64,000 nt of DNA from CBDAPX01 sp965198725 (lineage in GTDB: Bacteria; Pseudomonadota; Alphaproteobacteria; Rhodobacterales; Rhodobacteraceae), in NCBI GenBank assembly GCA_965198725.1, contig CBDAPX010000001.1:2046001-2110000 (forward strand). The letters run 5' to 3'. The translations under genes were made by a program, and so were the position numbers. The notes beneath the pieces are model-generated. The model had not been told where the DNA came from, did no database searches, and worked only from the letters and a program-made list of their open reading frames with translations. How positions within the stretch are numbered: position 1 is the first letter of the stretch; every line of letters starts with the position of its first letter. This document shows, piece after piece, positions 53,403 through 63,955 of the stretch.

Positions 53403-53434
53403 GATTTCCCTACAATGACGACTAGTTCTGTCAT
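53387..53434 (-). CDS. ilv leader peptide
   Basis: 15 codons: MTELVVIVGKSRMGR, with a run Leu-Val-Val-Ile-Val. AAGGAG stands nine bases before the ATG. It is followed by alternative stems and an intrinsic terminator before ilvI, the classic layout for ribosome-mediated attenuation by valine, isoleucine and leucine supply. Too short for normal gene calling. Confidence 0.88.
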   Translation of the reverse strand: MTELVVIVGKSRMGR

Positions 53435-53461
53435 GCCATCTGGCTCCTTCATGCAGGGGCG

Positions 53462-53490
53462 ACATTAGGGTGGGGGCCAAAGGGCGTCAA
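53462..53490 (-). promoter_or_regulatory. Promoter of the ilv operon
   Basis: On the minus strand TTGACG (53490-53485), 17-base spacer, TAATGT (53467-53462). The predicted start near 53455 lies just upstream of the leader-peptide ribosome-binding site. Confidence 0.68.
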
Positions 53491-53708
53491 CCGGCAATCG
53501 AACGAAAAAATGACTGAAATGCCAGATTTTGCGAAGTTTTCTTTCGCGTTTTCGGCTTGTGGTGAAATTTTGCGAAAAAATGCCGCATGAAATCGAAAGA
53601 ATCGCATCTGTTTGACGGTCTGTTTGCGACAAGCCCATGTCCGAAACAGTTCAGAACACCGTCTCGAACTCGCGCAGCGTTGGGTCATCAGCATCGGGAG
53701 GCGACGAC

Positions 53709-54560
53709 ATGTTCAATATACACGACCTGGTAGATGTGGGACGCTATCCGCTCGATTTGCCAGACAGTCCTGCCTATCAACGGATGATCGAGGATATACA
53801 GAACGCCCTTAAAGAAGACGGATGCGCCGTTTTGCGGGGGTTCGTGCATGACGCCGGGTTGCAGGCTTTGATTGCCGAAGCCGATAGCGTGGCCGATCAG
53901 GCGCATTTGTCAAAGGGGCGGACAAACGTGTATTTTTCGAAAGAGGACACCAGCCTGCCGCCTTATCACCCGGCGCGGATGTTTTATGACCGGTCCAACG
54001 CATTCATCCCTGCGGATAACTTTGGGTCCGAAGGTCCGTTGCGCAGCATTTATGCCTATTCCGGTTTTATGCCGTTTTTGCGAGAGGCACTGGCTGTGCC
54101 GGCTGATGGTTTCTATCGCTATGACGATCCGTTGGCAGATGTCATCGTGAACATGGTCGAGGAAGGCGACGGATTTCCTTGGCATTTTGATACCAACAAT
54201 TTCACCGTGACACTGGCCATCCAGAACGCAGAAGAAGGCGGTGCATTTGAATATGTCCCCATGCTGCGCAGTTCGACGGATGAAAACTATGCCGGGGTCA
54301 GCGCGGTCTTGCGCGGCGACACACGCGTCATTCGGCGGTTAGAGCTGCAACCGGGCGATTTGCAGATTTTCAAAGGGCGCTATTCGCTGCATCGCGTGAC
54401 GGCGATGTCGGGCGCGCGCAAACGCTATGTCGGGATATTCTCGTTTGTTGAGCAAGAAGGCATGTGCGGCGGTGTGGAGCGGACCAAACAGCTATACGGG
54501 CGCGTGTTGCCGATCCATTATGAACGGGCCGGGTTGCGCGCAGACGCTTTGCGGGATTAG
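53709..54560 (+). CDS. 2OG-Fe(II) dioxygenase, phytanoyl-CoA/ArpA-like
   Basis: 283 aa. Iron ligands in PWHFDTNNFTV (HxD) and YSLHRVTAM (distal His), with the 2-oxoglutarate Arg in KRYVGIFSF. A preceding segment DGCAVLRGFVHDAGL is typical. Substrate unknown. ATG at 53709 is chosen because GGGAGG stands seven bases upstream; an ATG 72 bases earlier has no clear site. Divergent from the ilv operon; a VOC gene follows closely. Confidence 0.75.
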   Translation: MFNIHDLVDVGRYPLDLPDSPAYQRMIEDIQNALKEDGCAVLRGFVHDAGLQALIAEADSVADQAHLSKGRTNVYFSKEDTSLPPYHPARMFYDRSNAFIPADNFGSEGPLRSIYAYSGFMPFLREALAVPADGFYRYDDPLADVIVNMVEEGDGFPWHFDTNNFTVTLAIQNAEEGGAFEYVPMLRSSTDENYAGVSAVLRGDTRVIRRLELQPGDLQIFKGRYSLHRVTAMSGARKRYVGIFSFVEQEGMCGGVERTKQLYGRVLPIHYERAGLRADALRD

Positions 54561-54569
54561 AGGTATGCC

Positions 54570-54953
54570 ATGGCCCGGATGACACAGATCACGCCGTTTG
54601 TGCTGTGCAGTGATCTGGAGCGTCAGGTTGCTTTCTATTGCGATGCGCTGGGGTTCACGCTGGGGTTTCAAGCGGACAATTACGCGTTCCTCAGGTGCCA
54701 GGATGTCGCGGTGCGGCTTTTGGAATGTCCCCCGCGGGCTGATGGGAAGCCGCTGGGGCATGAGCATTCTTTCTACATCGATGTAGATGATGTGGATGCT
54801 CTTTATGCGGCGCTGAAACCTGCTTTGGATAAGCTGCCAGATGGTCGGGTGCGCGCGCCGTTTGATCAGCCTTACCAACAACGCGAGTTCCATGTTCTGG
54901 ACGAAGACGGGGCGCTGGTGTTTTTTGGTCAAGACATTCGCGACCGGGATTAA
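54570..54953 (+). CDS. VOC-family (glyoxalase/bleomycin resistance-like) protein
   Basis: 127 aa. Paired beta-alpha-beta-beta-beta modules: ITPFVLCSDLERQVAFYCDALGF and HSFYIDVDDVDALYAAL, ending EFHVLDEDGALVFFGQD. Metal-ligand His/Glu positions of the superfamily appear at the domain ends. Ligand or substrate unknown. Nine bases after the dioxygenase stop, so probably an operon with it. Confidence 0.82.
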   Translation: MARMTQITPFVLCSDLERQVAFYCDALGFTLGFQADNYAFLRCQDVAVRLLECPPRADGKPLGHEHSFYIDVDDVDALYAALKPALDKLPDGRVRAPFDQPYQQREFHVLDEDGALVFFGQDIRDRD

Positions 54954-55657
54954 CCACGACCTAACATCTCTTTCAAACGGGCCAAACTCTTCGCGGCATG
55001 GGCCGGCTCGATGTCCCAACCAGAGGCCGTTTCCCACGCCAGATGCGCGGCTTGCCACGCGGGCGAAACTTGATCTTGGTCGCACAGAGGCAAGAGATCA
55101 TATAGCGGCGCATCCATCCGGCACTCATCCCAATCGATCAGGGCAGGGCGGCCATCCGGACTTTGTATGACGTTTTCAGGGTTTAAATCCCCGTGCACGG
55201 CGATCTGCCGGTCTTCAGCTATCTTTTCCCATGCCGACAGGCACAATGCGGCAACATCTGCGGGCAAATCAGCAAGGCACACAGTGCCAGCAACCGCATC
55301 TCTGCGTGCCTCCAAGCTGCCAGCAAACCCCGGGCGGGACAAAAAGCGATGGCTGCTTGCGTGCAAAGCGATCACGGGCTTTTTCAACGCAGGCATTTTT
55401 GCTGTCGGCCAAGGGCGACCTTCGATGAAGGTTTCCAATGTCCAACCCTGCGACACCAGATTGCCCGACTGCGACCTGATCAGGTTGGGCGTCTGAAAAC
55501 CTCTGTTCCGCGTATGGGTCATCAGCGCATCCATCCACGCCACACTCTCTTCGTAATGGCGCGTGGATTTGGCGACAAAGTGTTCGGCGTTCCGGTGTAC
55601 CAACCAAACGTTGTTGCGGTGCCCATTCAAAAAACGGTCGCTCAATCTGAAAGTCAC
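54950..55657 (-). CDS. Aminoglycoside phosphotransferase/choline kinase-like protein
   Basis: About 235 aa. Kinase catalytic loop AVHGDLNPENVI and metal motif ALIDWDECRMDAPLYDLLPL match the APH/ChoK fold, but the N-lobe is short. The start is uncertain: GTG (55657) or TTG (55660), 21 or 18 bases after the LuxR regulator gene on the same strand. Phosphorylated substrate unknown; probably not a resistance gene. Confidence 0.72.
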   Translation of the reverse strand: MTFRLSDRFLNGHRNNVWLVHRNAEHFVAKSTRHYEESVAWMDALMTHTRNRGFQTPNLIRSQSGNLVSQGWTLETFIEGRPWPTAKMPALKKPVIALHASSHRFLSRPGFAGSLEARRDAVAGTVCLADLPADVAALCLSAWEKIAEDRQIAVHGDLNPENVIQSPDGRPALIDWDECRMDAPLYDLLPLCDQDQVSPAWQAAHLAWETASGWDIEPAHAAKSLARLKEMLGRG

Positions 55658-55678
55658 CAAAGCCCGAAAGGTCAGGCT

Positions 55679-56323
55679 TCAAAACGCTTCGCCAGTCCCT
55701 TGCAGAACCCCATGTTCCAGCGCATAGCGGGTCAGCCCGGCGGTTGAAGAAATACCCAGCTTACGCTTGATGTTCTTGCGATGGGTTTCCACGGTGCGCA
55801 CCGAGATATCTAGTTCCTCGGCAACTGCCTTGTTTGATTTGCCCTGAGCCAATTGCAGCAAGATCGTTTGCTCGCGCCCGGTCAGCGCCTCGCGGGTGGT
55901 GCCATCCTTGGGTTCCAATGACCCGCGCGCACCGGTGCAAAGATACCGTTCGCCGGCCATTACAGTGTCGATGGCCTGTTTGATCTCTTCTGTAGGCACG
56001 TCTTTCAAGACGTAACCCCGCGCGCCATGGGCAAGCGCGGTCGAGACGTATTCCGGGCTGTCATGCATGGACAGGATCAGGATATGCGCATCTGGAACCC
56101 GTTCCAGCAGGATTTCAGTGGCCGACAGACCGCCCAGCTTGGGCATGTTGAGGTCCATCAGGATAACGTCCGGGGTCAGATGTGGTGCCTGATCGACCGC
56201 TTCTTGTCCATTGGACAGGATACCAACGACGTTAACGTCGTCATAGCTTTCCAGAATGGACATGATGCCTTCGGCGACCATCGGATGATCGTCGACGATC
56301 AGAACCCGTACCGGTTCGGTCAT
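55679..56323 (-). CDS. LuxR-family response regulator
   Basis: 214 aa (NarL/FixJ type). Receiver with phospho-Asp in VILMDLNMPKLGG (about residue 56) and Lys in VLKDVP; a C-terminal LuxR HTH (LTGREQTILLQLAQGKSNKAVAEELDISVRTVETH). Its start overlaps the kinase stop as ATGA. Divergent from the second TRAP operon, which it probably controls. Confidence 0.93.
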   Translation of the reverse strand: MTEPVRVLIVDDHPMVAEGIMSILESYDDVNVVGILSNGQEAVDQAPHLTPDVILMDLNMPKLGGLSATEILLERVPDAHILILSMHDSPEYVSTALAHGARGYVLKDVPTEEIKQAIDTVMAGERYLCTGARGSLEPKDGTTREALTGREQTILLQLAQGKSNKAVAEELDISVRTVETHRKNIKRKLGISSTAGLTRYALEHGVLQGTGEAF

Positions 56324-57765
56324 AGTTTGGCCTCCATGGTCTGCCGCCCCTCTCGCTCCGGCGACAACAGGTGCGTCAGCGGAACTTGCGCCTCGATCAC
56401 GGTTCCCCCGCCGGACCGGGCGCTGCGTGATGACAATATTCTGAGCGTGCCGTCAAGCTGTTCGATGCGTTCCTGCATGTTCCGCAGGCCCAGACCCCGG
56501 CTGGATTGCCGTTCCTGTTCTGCGGGCAAGCCGCGTCCATTGTCCACAATCCGCAACGTCGCGCCTTTTTTGTGACCGCGAATGTCAATCTTGACATGGC
56601 TGGCCTCTGAATGGCGTTCGATATTTGTCAGCGCTTCTTGGGCAATCCTGTAGAGCGCGATCTTGCTGTCCTGATCGAGCCGGTTGCGAAAGACCACGGT
56701 GGAAAACTCGGTCTCGATGCCCGTTCGATCCTCAAAATCCTCGGCCAAGGCCTTGATAGCCGGGCCCAAACCCAGATCATCCAACACACCGGGCCGCAGA
56801 TCACGGCTGATCCGGCGTACCTCATTGATTGCGGTGCCCAGGTTGTCGATCCCTTTTTCCAGCGAAACGCCGGCCTTGGTGTCATCGGGTTGCAATCGCC
56901 GGCGGGTGGTGTCCAACGCATAGCGGACCCCGACAAGGATCTGGCTGATCCCGTCATGCAATTCGCGTGCAACGCGGCCCCGCTCTTCTTCCTGAGCGTC
57001 GAAAACACGTTGGGTCAGCTCTTTGAGTTTTGCATCGGCGAGACGTCGTTCTCGGATGTTGATGGCCATGCCGGATATGAAAACAATCAAAAGCGCGGCA
57101 AGCGTGATGATCCCGATATAGATAAAAGTCTGTTGGACGCGTTCTTCGACGTCAGCACGCGCCGCAGCGACCGAAGCCACGACATCGTCAATAAAGACAC
57201 CGGTGCCAACCGCCCACTGCCAGCTGGGAAAAGAGGTCACATAGGTGATCATCTCGGCCTCTTCTCCTGTTGAAGGTTTTGGCCAGAGATAGGTGTGATA
57301 GCCGGCTCCTTGGCGGGCAATGCGGATCAATTCATCCGTGATGGGTGTGCCTTCGCTGTCCGCCAGCCCAGACCAGTTGCGGTTGATTATCTCTGTCTGA
57401 CGCGGGCTGACCAAATTGGTGCCATCATAGTCATAGACAAAAAAGAAACCTTCATCGCCGTAGATCATCGCGGCGAGGATCTGCATGACCTGATCTTTGG
57501 CATGCTGATCATCGGGCGGCGCGTTCCCGTAGACAAAGTAAAACCCGTTCCGCGCTTGCGTCACATAGTTGCGCAACTCGGCTTTCTTGGCTTCCAAAAG
57601 TTGCTGCTCAAGCGCTTGTATTTCCCGTTCTGCCAAGGCGCGGGATTGATAAGCCACCAAAACCGCAATTGCGGCCACCGCCAGCACCAGCGGGACAGCC
57701 GCCAGCAGGGACAGTTTTTGGGCATAGTTGGGCCGGAAGACTTGAGCAAACGCGCGCATAAGCAC
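56320..57765 (-). CDS. Cache-domain sensor histidine kinase (HisKA_3)
   Basis: 481 aa. Two helices (about 18-38 and 213-233) flank a periplasmic Cache_2-type sensor (about 40-205; FFFVYDYDGTNLVSPRQ, GAGYHTYLWPKPS, WAVGTGVFIDDV). The cytoplasmic part has HisKA_3 with RELHDGISQILVGVRYALD (His about 266) and a HATPase domain (DNGRGLPAE, SRGLGLRNMQERI). Partner of the LuxR regulator and divergent from the TRAP genes at 58013-62517; likely senses the substrate of that transporter. Confidence 0.9.
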   Translation of the reverse strand: MLMRAFAQVFRPNYAQKLSLLAAVPLVLAVAAIAVLVAYQSRALAEREIQALEQQLLEAKKAELRNYVTQARNGFYFVYGNAPPDDQHAKDQVMQILAAMIYGDEGFFFVYDYDGTNLVSPRQTEIINRNWSGLADSEGTPITDELIRIARQGAGYHTYLWPKPSTGEEAEMITYVTSFPSWQWAVGTGVFIDDVVASVAAARADVEERVQQTFIYIGIITLAALLIVFISGMAINIRERRLADAKLKELTQRVFDAQEEERGRVARELHDGISQILVGVRYALDTTRRRLQPDDTKAGVSLEKGIDNLGTAINEVRRISRDLRPGVLDDLGLGPAIKALAEDFEDRTGIETEFSTVVFRNRLDQDSKIALYRIAQEALTNIERHSEASHVKIDIRGHKKGATLRIVDNGRGLPAEQERQSSRGLGLRNMQERIEQLDGTLRILSSRSARSGGGTVIEAQVPLTHLLSPEREGRQTMEAKL

Positions 57766-57861
57766 CTGAATACGGCGATTTTGATCCGAATCAAATAGGC
57801 ATCCGCATCACGGTTTCCTCACTGTTGGACGCGCGGCCGACCTAGAAAAAAGAACTCATTT

Positions 57862-57885
57862 TTGACAAAAAAATCAGTTTTGACA
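57862..57885 (+). promoter_or_regulatory. Repeated TTGACA upstream of second TRAP operon
   Basis: TTGACA at 57862-57867 and again at 57880-57885, each inside a TTTTGACAA context, 18 bases apart in an A/T-rich block. Either may be a -35 element or both part of an activator site. No clear -10 follows at standard spacing. Confidence 0.35.
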
Positions 57886-58012
57886 ACGGTTTGCCCGTCT
57901 TCTACGCACTACTCGGTATTCACAAAAGACTTTAGGGCACTACCGTGCTCTTACTTATCGATCCGTTCGCTCGCGCGTGTGGGCGGACATCGCAATGGGA
58001 GGAGTGTACTCT

Positions 58013-59098
<1,086 letters not shown>

Positions 59099-59113
59099 GC
59101 CGACCTGAAATTG

Positions 59114-59144
59114 ACGCGGGACCGGGGGCAACCCGGTCCCGCGT
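59114..59144 (+). promoter_or_regulatory. Hairpin between second TRAP binding protein and its permease
   Basis: ACGCGGGACCGGG (59114-59126) and CCCGGTCCCGCGT (59132-59144) form a perfect 13-bp stem with a 5-base loop, then TTTC. It resembles the dctP-dctQ hairpins in position and probably limits readthrough or stabilises the first gene's mRNA. Confidence 0.75.
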
Positions 59145-59197
59145 TTTCGTGAATTTATGGGACGCGATGGGGCCCTTAGGGGTCCGTTGGGGGACAC

Positions 59198-60145
<948 letters not shown>

Positions 60146-60162
60146 AGCAAGGGACAACGCAT

Positions 60163-62517
60163 ATGCTCTTCGGTCTTGATGGCGTCGAGATTGGCCTGAT
60201 CATCGTATTTTTTACCCTGTTCGCAGGGATCCTGTCCGGCTTTCCGGTGGCCTTCGCCATCGGTGGGGCCGGGGTCATCTCCTTCGGGATTATCGCGGCG
60301 CTGGACAGTGCCGGATTGCTGATCCACCAGGCGATTGACACCTCCAGCACGGTTTACAGGGATCTGGTAAATTCTGGGATCAAACCGGACACGATATCCG
60401 TGTTCCGATACCCTGACTTGCCCCGGATCGCCGAACCTGTGTTCCCAAGCGGCTGGGAAACTGCGCTGGACCGGAATGTCTCGTTCATCGTGAACCGGAT
60501 CAATGAACGGGTTCTGGCGGGTCAATCCATCGAAACACTGTTGGCGGTTCTGATGTTCGTCCTGATGGGCATCACGCTGGAACGCTCAAAGATCGCGAAC
60601 GATCTTTTGACCACCATGGCACGGGTCTTTGGCCTATTGCCGGGCGGTCTGGCTGTGTCAATCGTGGTTGTAGGCGCGTTCCTGGCGGCGTCGACCGGGA
60701 TTGTTGGTGCAACCGTTGTGACCATGGGCTTGCTGGCGCTGCCGACCATGTTGCGGAACAACTATTCGCCGGAACTGGCCACAGGCGTGATCGCGGCGTC
60801 GGGAACATTGGGACAGATCATTCCGCCCTCTATTGTGATCGTCCTTCTTGGCACATTGGCCGGGGACCTGTATTCCGCGGCACAAGAAGCGCGGGCGCAA
60901 ACGGCCGGGTGTACCGATGCCTTGACCTATCTGGGCGAGCCTGCGGTTGTGTCCGTTGGGACCTTGTTCCAGGCTGCCCTTTTGCCGGGTATCCTGCTGG
61001 CAGGGCTTTATGCGGCGTATGCCTTTGGCTATGCCATGTTCAATCCGGAAAAGGCGCCAGCCGTGGAAATGGGGGCGGCCAATGGCGAACCCATCACCCG
61101 TAGCGAGGCGTTGACGTGGTTCCTGTTCGTGCCGGTTGGTCTGGTCGTCGGAACCATTTTGTTGGGCAATCTCAACATCGTGGGCAGCCAGGACACCACC
61201 GTATCGGCCTTTTCCGACATCGGTGAAGCGGCCAGCCTGCGGACCAACGTGTCTCCGGAATGTCAGGCGTCGATGATCGAGTTGCACGGTCAGGAGGCTT
61301 GGGACACCGCAATTGCGGAACAACAGGCGATTGACGCATCCGGCGGGCAGGCGCAGAGCGAACGGTTGACGGACGAAGAAGTCGCCGCAGCCCTTGACGC
61401 CAAGGTTGCCGGCGCGGCGCCAATTGGCACCGGACTGGCGATCATCGTGGTTCTGCTGGGCCTCATGCTGAGCATTGCACGCGGTGTGGCCCCGTCTGAA
61501 GAGCCACGGCCCCTGATCATTGGGGCGGCGGGTCTGGGCCTTTTGCTGTTGGTCGATATCTTGCTGATTGGGCCGTTGACGTCCTCTGGGGCATCCTGGG
61601 CGATGCTGGCCATCCCGATGGCTATCACGCTCTATGGCTGTCGTGATGCGGCGATCCGGTTGACGCAGAACGAGTTGATCCGGGTTGTGTTCCCGCCATT
61701 GGTTCTGATTGTCGCGGTTTTGGGCTCTATTCTGGGCGGCATCACAAACCCCACACCTGCCGCCGCCCTCGGCGCGGGCGGGGCGATCATGCTCGCCGCT
61801 TATCGCAAGCTGCAGGATCAGGGTCGGTCGGGGCAACCCATCATCCTGTCCACATTTGCGATCATCATCTGTATCCTTGTGGGTGTGAACTTTGACCCTA
61901 GGATCAATGTTGATGGGGTGACCGGCGAAACCTGGTTTGCCTTCTTCCTCGCGTATGGTGCGTATCTTTATGCCCTGTTTGGTTTGCTCTATTCCTGCTG
62001 GGTGCTGTTCAGTTCTGGCGTGCTGAGCCCGGTTGTGCGGGAAACGGCCAAGGTGACATCGATGGTCTTTACGATCCTGATCGGATCTCAGTTGTTGAAC
62101 CTCGTTGTCATCTCGTTTGGCGGGGAGCATTACATTCAGCAGTTCCTGAAGAGCTTTGACAATGAGTTCACGGTGTTCCTGATCGTGATGCTGGTGCTCT
62201 TTGTGCTGGGCTTCGTGCTGGACTTCCTGGAGATCATCTACATCGTGATCCCAATCGTTGGGCCGGTGATCTATGGCGGGTCTTTTGACCCCAAATGGGT
62301 AACGATCATGGTGGCGGTGAACCTGCAGACCTCGTTCCTGACACCGCCCTTTGGCTTTGCGCTCTTTTATCTGAGGGGGGTTGCGCCCAAAGAGGTGACA
62401 ACCGGTCATATCTATCGCGGTATTCTGCCCTTTGTGTTGATCCAGGTGGTCGGTTTGGGGATCTTGTGGTTCTTCCCGGGTATCGTGACCACCGTACCGG
62501 ATTTGATCCCGAACTAG
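60163..62517 (+). CDS. TRAP transporter large permease, extended (784 aa)
   Basis: DctM-like permease, nearly twice the usual 430 residues. Shares GTLGQIIPPSIVIVLLG, LEIIYIVIPIVGPVIYGG and SFLTPPFGFALFYLRG with the family. Extra parts: a polar block near residues 50-130 (IDTSSTVYRDLVNSG...SIETLL) and a soluble segment around 345-425 (GEAASLRTNVSPECQASM...). Such extended permeases accompany TakP-like systems. The strong terminator at 62537 follows. Confidence 0.88.
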   Translation: MLFGLDGVEIGLIIVFFTLFAGILSGFPVAFAIGGAGVISFGIIAALDSAGLLIHQAIDTSSTVYRDLVNSGIKPDTISVFRYPDLPRIAEPVFPSGWETALDRNVSFIVNRINERVLAGQSIETLLAVLMFVLMGITLERSKIANDLLTTMARVFGLLPGGLAVSIVVVGAFLAASTGIVGATVVTMGLLALPTMLRNNYSPELATGVIAASGTLGQIIPPSIVIVLLGTLAGDLYSAAQEARAQTAGCTDALTYLGEPAVVSVGTLFQAALLPGILLAGLYAAYAFGYAMFNPEKAPAVEMGAANGEPITRSEALTWFLFVPVGLVVGTILLGNLNIVGSQDTTVSAFSDIGEAASLRTNVSPECQASMIELHGQEAWDTAIAEQQAIDASGGQAQSERLTDEEVAAALDAKVAGAAPIGTGLAIIVVLLGLMLSIARGVAPSEEPRPLIIGAAGLGLLLLVDILLIGPLTSSGASWAMLAIPMAITLYGCRDAAIRLTQNELIRVVFPPLVLIVAVLGSILGGITNPTPAAALGAGGAIMLAAYRKLQDQGRSGQPIILSTFAIIICILVGVNFDPRINVDGVTGETWFAFFLAYGAYLYALFGLLYSCWVLFSSGVLSPVVRETAKVTSMVFTILIGSQLLNLVVISFGGEHYIQQFLKSFDNEFTVFLIVMLVLFVLGFVLDFLEIIYIVIPIVGPVIYGGSFDPKWVTIMVAVNLQTSFLTPPFGFALFYLRGVAPKEVTTGHIYRGILPFVLIQVVGLGILWFFPGIVTTVPDLIPN

Positions 62518-62536
62518 GATTTGGAAATCCAACGGA

Positions 62537-62567
62537 AACGGGGCCCGTTCGGGCCCCGTTGCTTTTT
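62537..62567 (+). terminator. Terminator after second TRAP operon
   Basis: AACGGGGCCC/GGGCCCCGTT, perfect 10-bp stem, 4-base loop, then GCTTTTTT. Confidence 0.92.
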
Positions 62568-62645
62568 TGCGTGCAAGGAAGGGGCGCTGCCCCTTCTGGC
62601 CCGGTGGGCCATTCATCCCCGGGGTATTTTGGACAAGAAAGAAGC

Positions 62646-63041
62646 CTAGGCCGGTTTGGCGAACTGGATCAGGTCCCAGCGATTGCCGAACGGGTCTTGC
62701 CAGACCGCGACGGAGCCATAGGGTTCGTCGCGCGGATCTTCTTCGAAGTGGACGCCTTTTGCGTGCATTTCCGCGTGATCACGGGCGAAGTCATCAGTCA
62801 CGAGGAAAAAGCCAACGCGCCCTCCTGTCTGGTTGCCGATGGCGGCGGTTTGCGAGGGGCCGTCGGCCTTTGCAATCAGCAGTGAGCCTTGGGTGGCGCC
62901 GGGGGGCGCGATGCGGACCCAACGTTTTGCGTCCGTCAGCGGCACATCTTCGAGCAGGGTAAAGCCGAGCTTGCCAACATAGAAGTCCAGTGCGGTGTCA
63001 TAGTCCGGCACCAGCAAAGAAATCGCATGGAGGTATTGCAT
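62646..63041 (-). CDS. VOC-family protein
   Basis: 131 aa. Start ATG at 63041 (MQYLHAISLLVPDYD). Glyoxalase-like beta-alpha-beta modules: LDFYVGKLGFTLLEDVPL, KRWVRIAPPGA, VGFFLVTDDFARDHAEM, and AVWQDPFGNRWDLIQ. A generic member, substrate unknown. Five bases after the bpt stop, so cotranscribed with it. Confidence 0.88.
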   Translation of the reverse strand: MQYLHAISLLVPDYDTALDFYVGKLGFTLLEDVPLTDAKRWVRIAPPGATQGSLLIAKADGPSQTAAIGNQTGGRVGFFLVTDDFARDHAEMHAKGVHFEEDPRDEPYGSVAVWQDPFGNRWDLIQFAKPA

Positions 63042-63046
63042 GGTTG

Positions 63047-63871
63047 TCAGCGTTCGCCGGTTGGTCGGCGGTCCGGCAACTGAATATTGGCAACCTGTTC
63101 TGCAATCGCTTCGGTCGACAAAGGGTGCGTGTCGGCGGCGAAATTGTCGGGGTCGGTCATGGCGCGCCATTCGCCGCCAAAATACACTTCAAGCCCGGAA
63201 AACCGCGCCTTGTAGCCCATTTTCTGCGATCCCGGCACCCAGTAGCCAAGGTAGACGTAAGGCAGGTTGTTTTCCTGGGCGATGCGGATGTGGTCGAGGA
63301 TCATGAAGGTGCCCAGACTGCGGGCGGGGGCATTGGGCACGTAGAAGGAATAGACCATGCTCAACCCGTCACCCAGCACATCTGTCAGACTGACCCCGAT
63401 CAGGTCGCGCGAGGTTTCATCGACATATTCGATGACCCGGGACTGAATGGGGGTTTCTTCGATCATGGCTGCAAATTCGAAGACATCCATATCCGCCATG
63501 CCGCCATCGGCGTGCCGGGTGTCGAGATATTTGCGGAAGAGTTCGTATTGCTCTTCTGTTGCCCAAGGCGATGTCGCGCGTCGTGTCAGACCGGCATTGC
63601 GGCGCAACGTGCGTTTTTGGCTTTTGCTGGGTGTGAATTTCGAAACGTCGATCCGGGCCGAGAGACAGGCCGAGCATTCTGCGCAGGATGGACGGTAAAG
63701 GACGTTCTGCGAGCGCCGAAACCCTTGTTGCGAAAGGCTATTGTTGAGCCGTTCCGCGTTTTCGCCCTGGAGTGCGGTGAACAATTTCCGCTCCATCCGC
63801 CCCTCGAGATAAGGGCAGGGTTGCGGTGCTGTCACATAGAACTGTGGAGCAATTGGGAGCGTGTGGCGCAT
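63047..63871 (-). CDS. bpt: Aminoacyl-tRNA-protein transferase (Bpt/Ate)
   Basis: 274 aa. Transfers Leu (Bpt) or Arg (Ate) to N-terminal acidic or oxidised residues, marking proteins for N-degron proteolysis. Motifs: CPYLEGRMERKLFTAL, FRRSQNVLYRPSCAECSACLSARI with the Cys pair, and YVYLGYWVPGSQKMGYKARFSG. In alphaproteobacteria this family is commonly annotated as ate/bpt; sequence cannot tell donor amino acid. Confidence 0.92.
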   Translation of the reverse strand: MRHTLPIAPQFYVTAPQPCPYLEGRMERKLFTALQGENAERLNNSLSQQGFRRSQNVLYRPSCAECSACLSARIDVSKFTPSKSQKRTLRRNAGLTRRATSPWATEEQYELFRKYLDTRHADGGMADMDVFEFAAMIEETPIQSRVIEYVDETSRDLIGVSLTDVLGDGLSMVYSFYVPNAPARSLGTFMILDHIRIAQENNLPYVYLGYWVPGSQKMGYKARFSGLEVYFGGEWRAMTDPDNFAADTHPLSTEAIAEQVANIQLPDRRPTGER

Positions 63872-63914
63872 GTATCATCCGGAGGTCGACTGGAGGGATG
63901 ATAACAACCGCCTG

Positions 63915-63944
63915 ACAGGTCGCCAAGAGGGTTTGGCGACCTGT
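63915..63944 (-). terminator. Hairpin before bpt
   Basis: ACAGGTCGCCAA (63915-63926) and TTGGCGACCTGT (63933-63944) form a perfect 12-bp stem with 6-base loop, between the partial gene and bpt. No T-run on the minus strand, so termination is uncertain. Confidence 0.55.
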
Positions 63945-63955
63945 TGTGATGAAGG

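Noticed and set aside
54950..55657. Aminoglycoside resistance gene
   Set aside because: The kinase motifs are general for the APH/ChoK fold and the gene sits in a regulator operon; nothing supports drug resistance.
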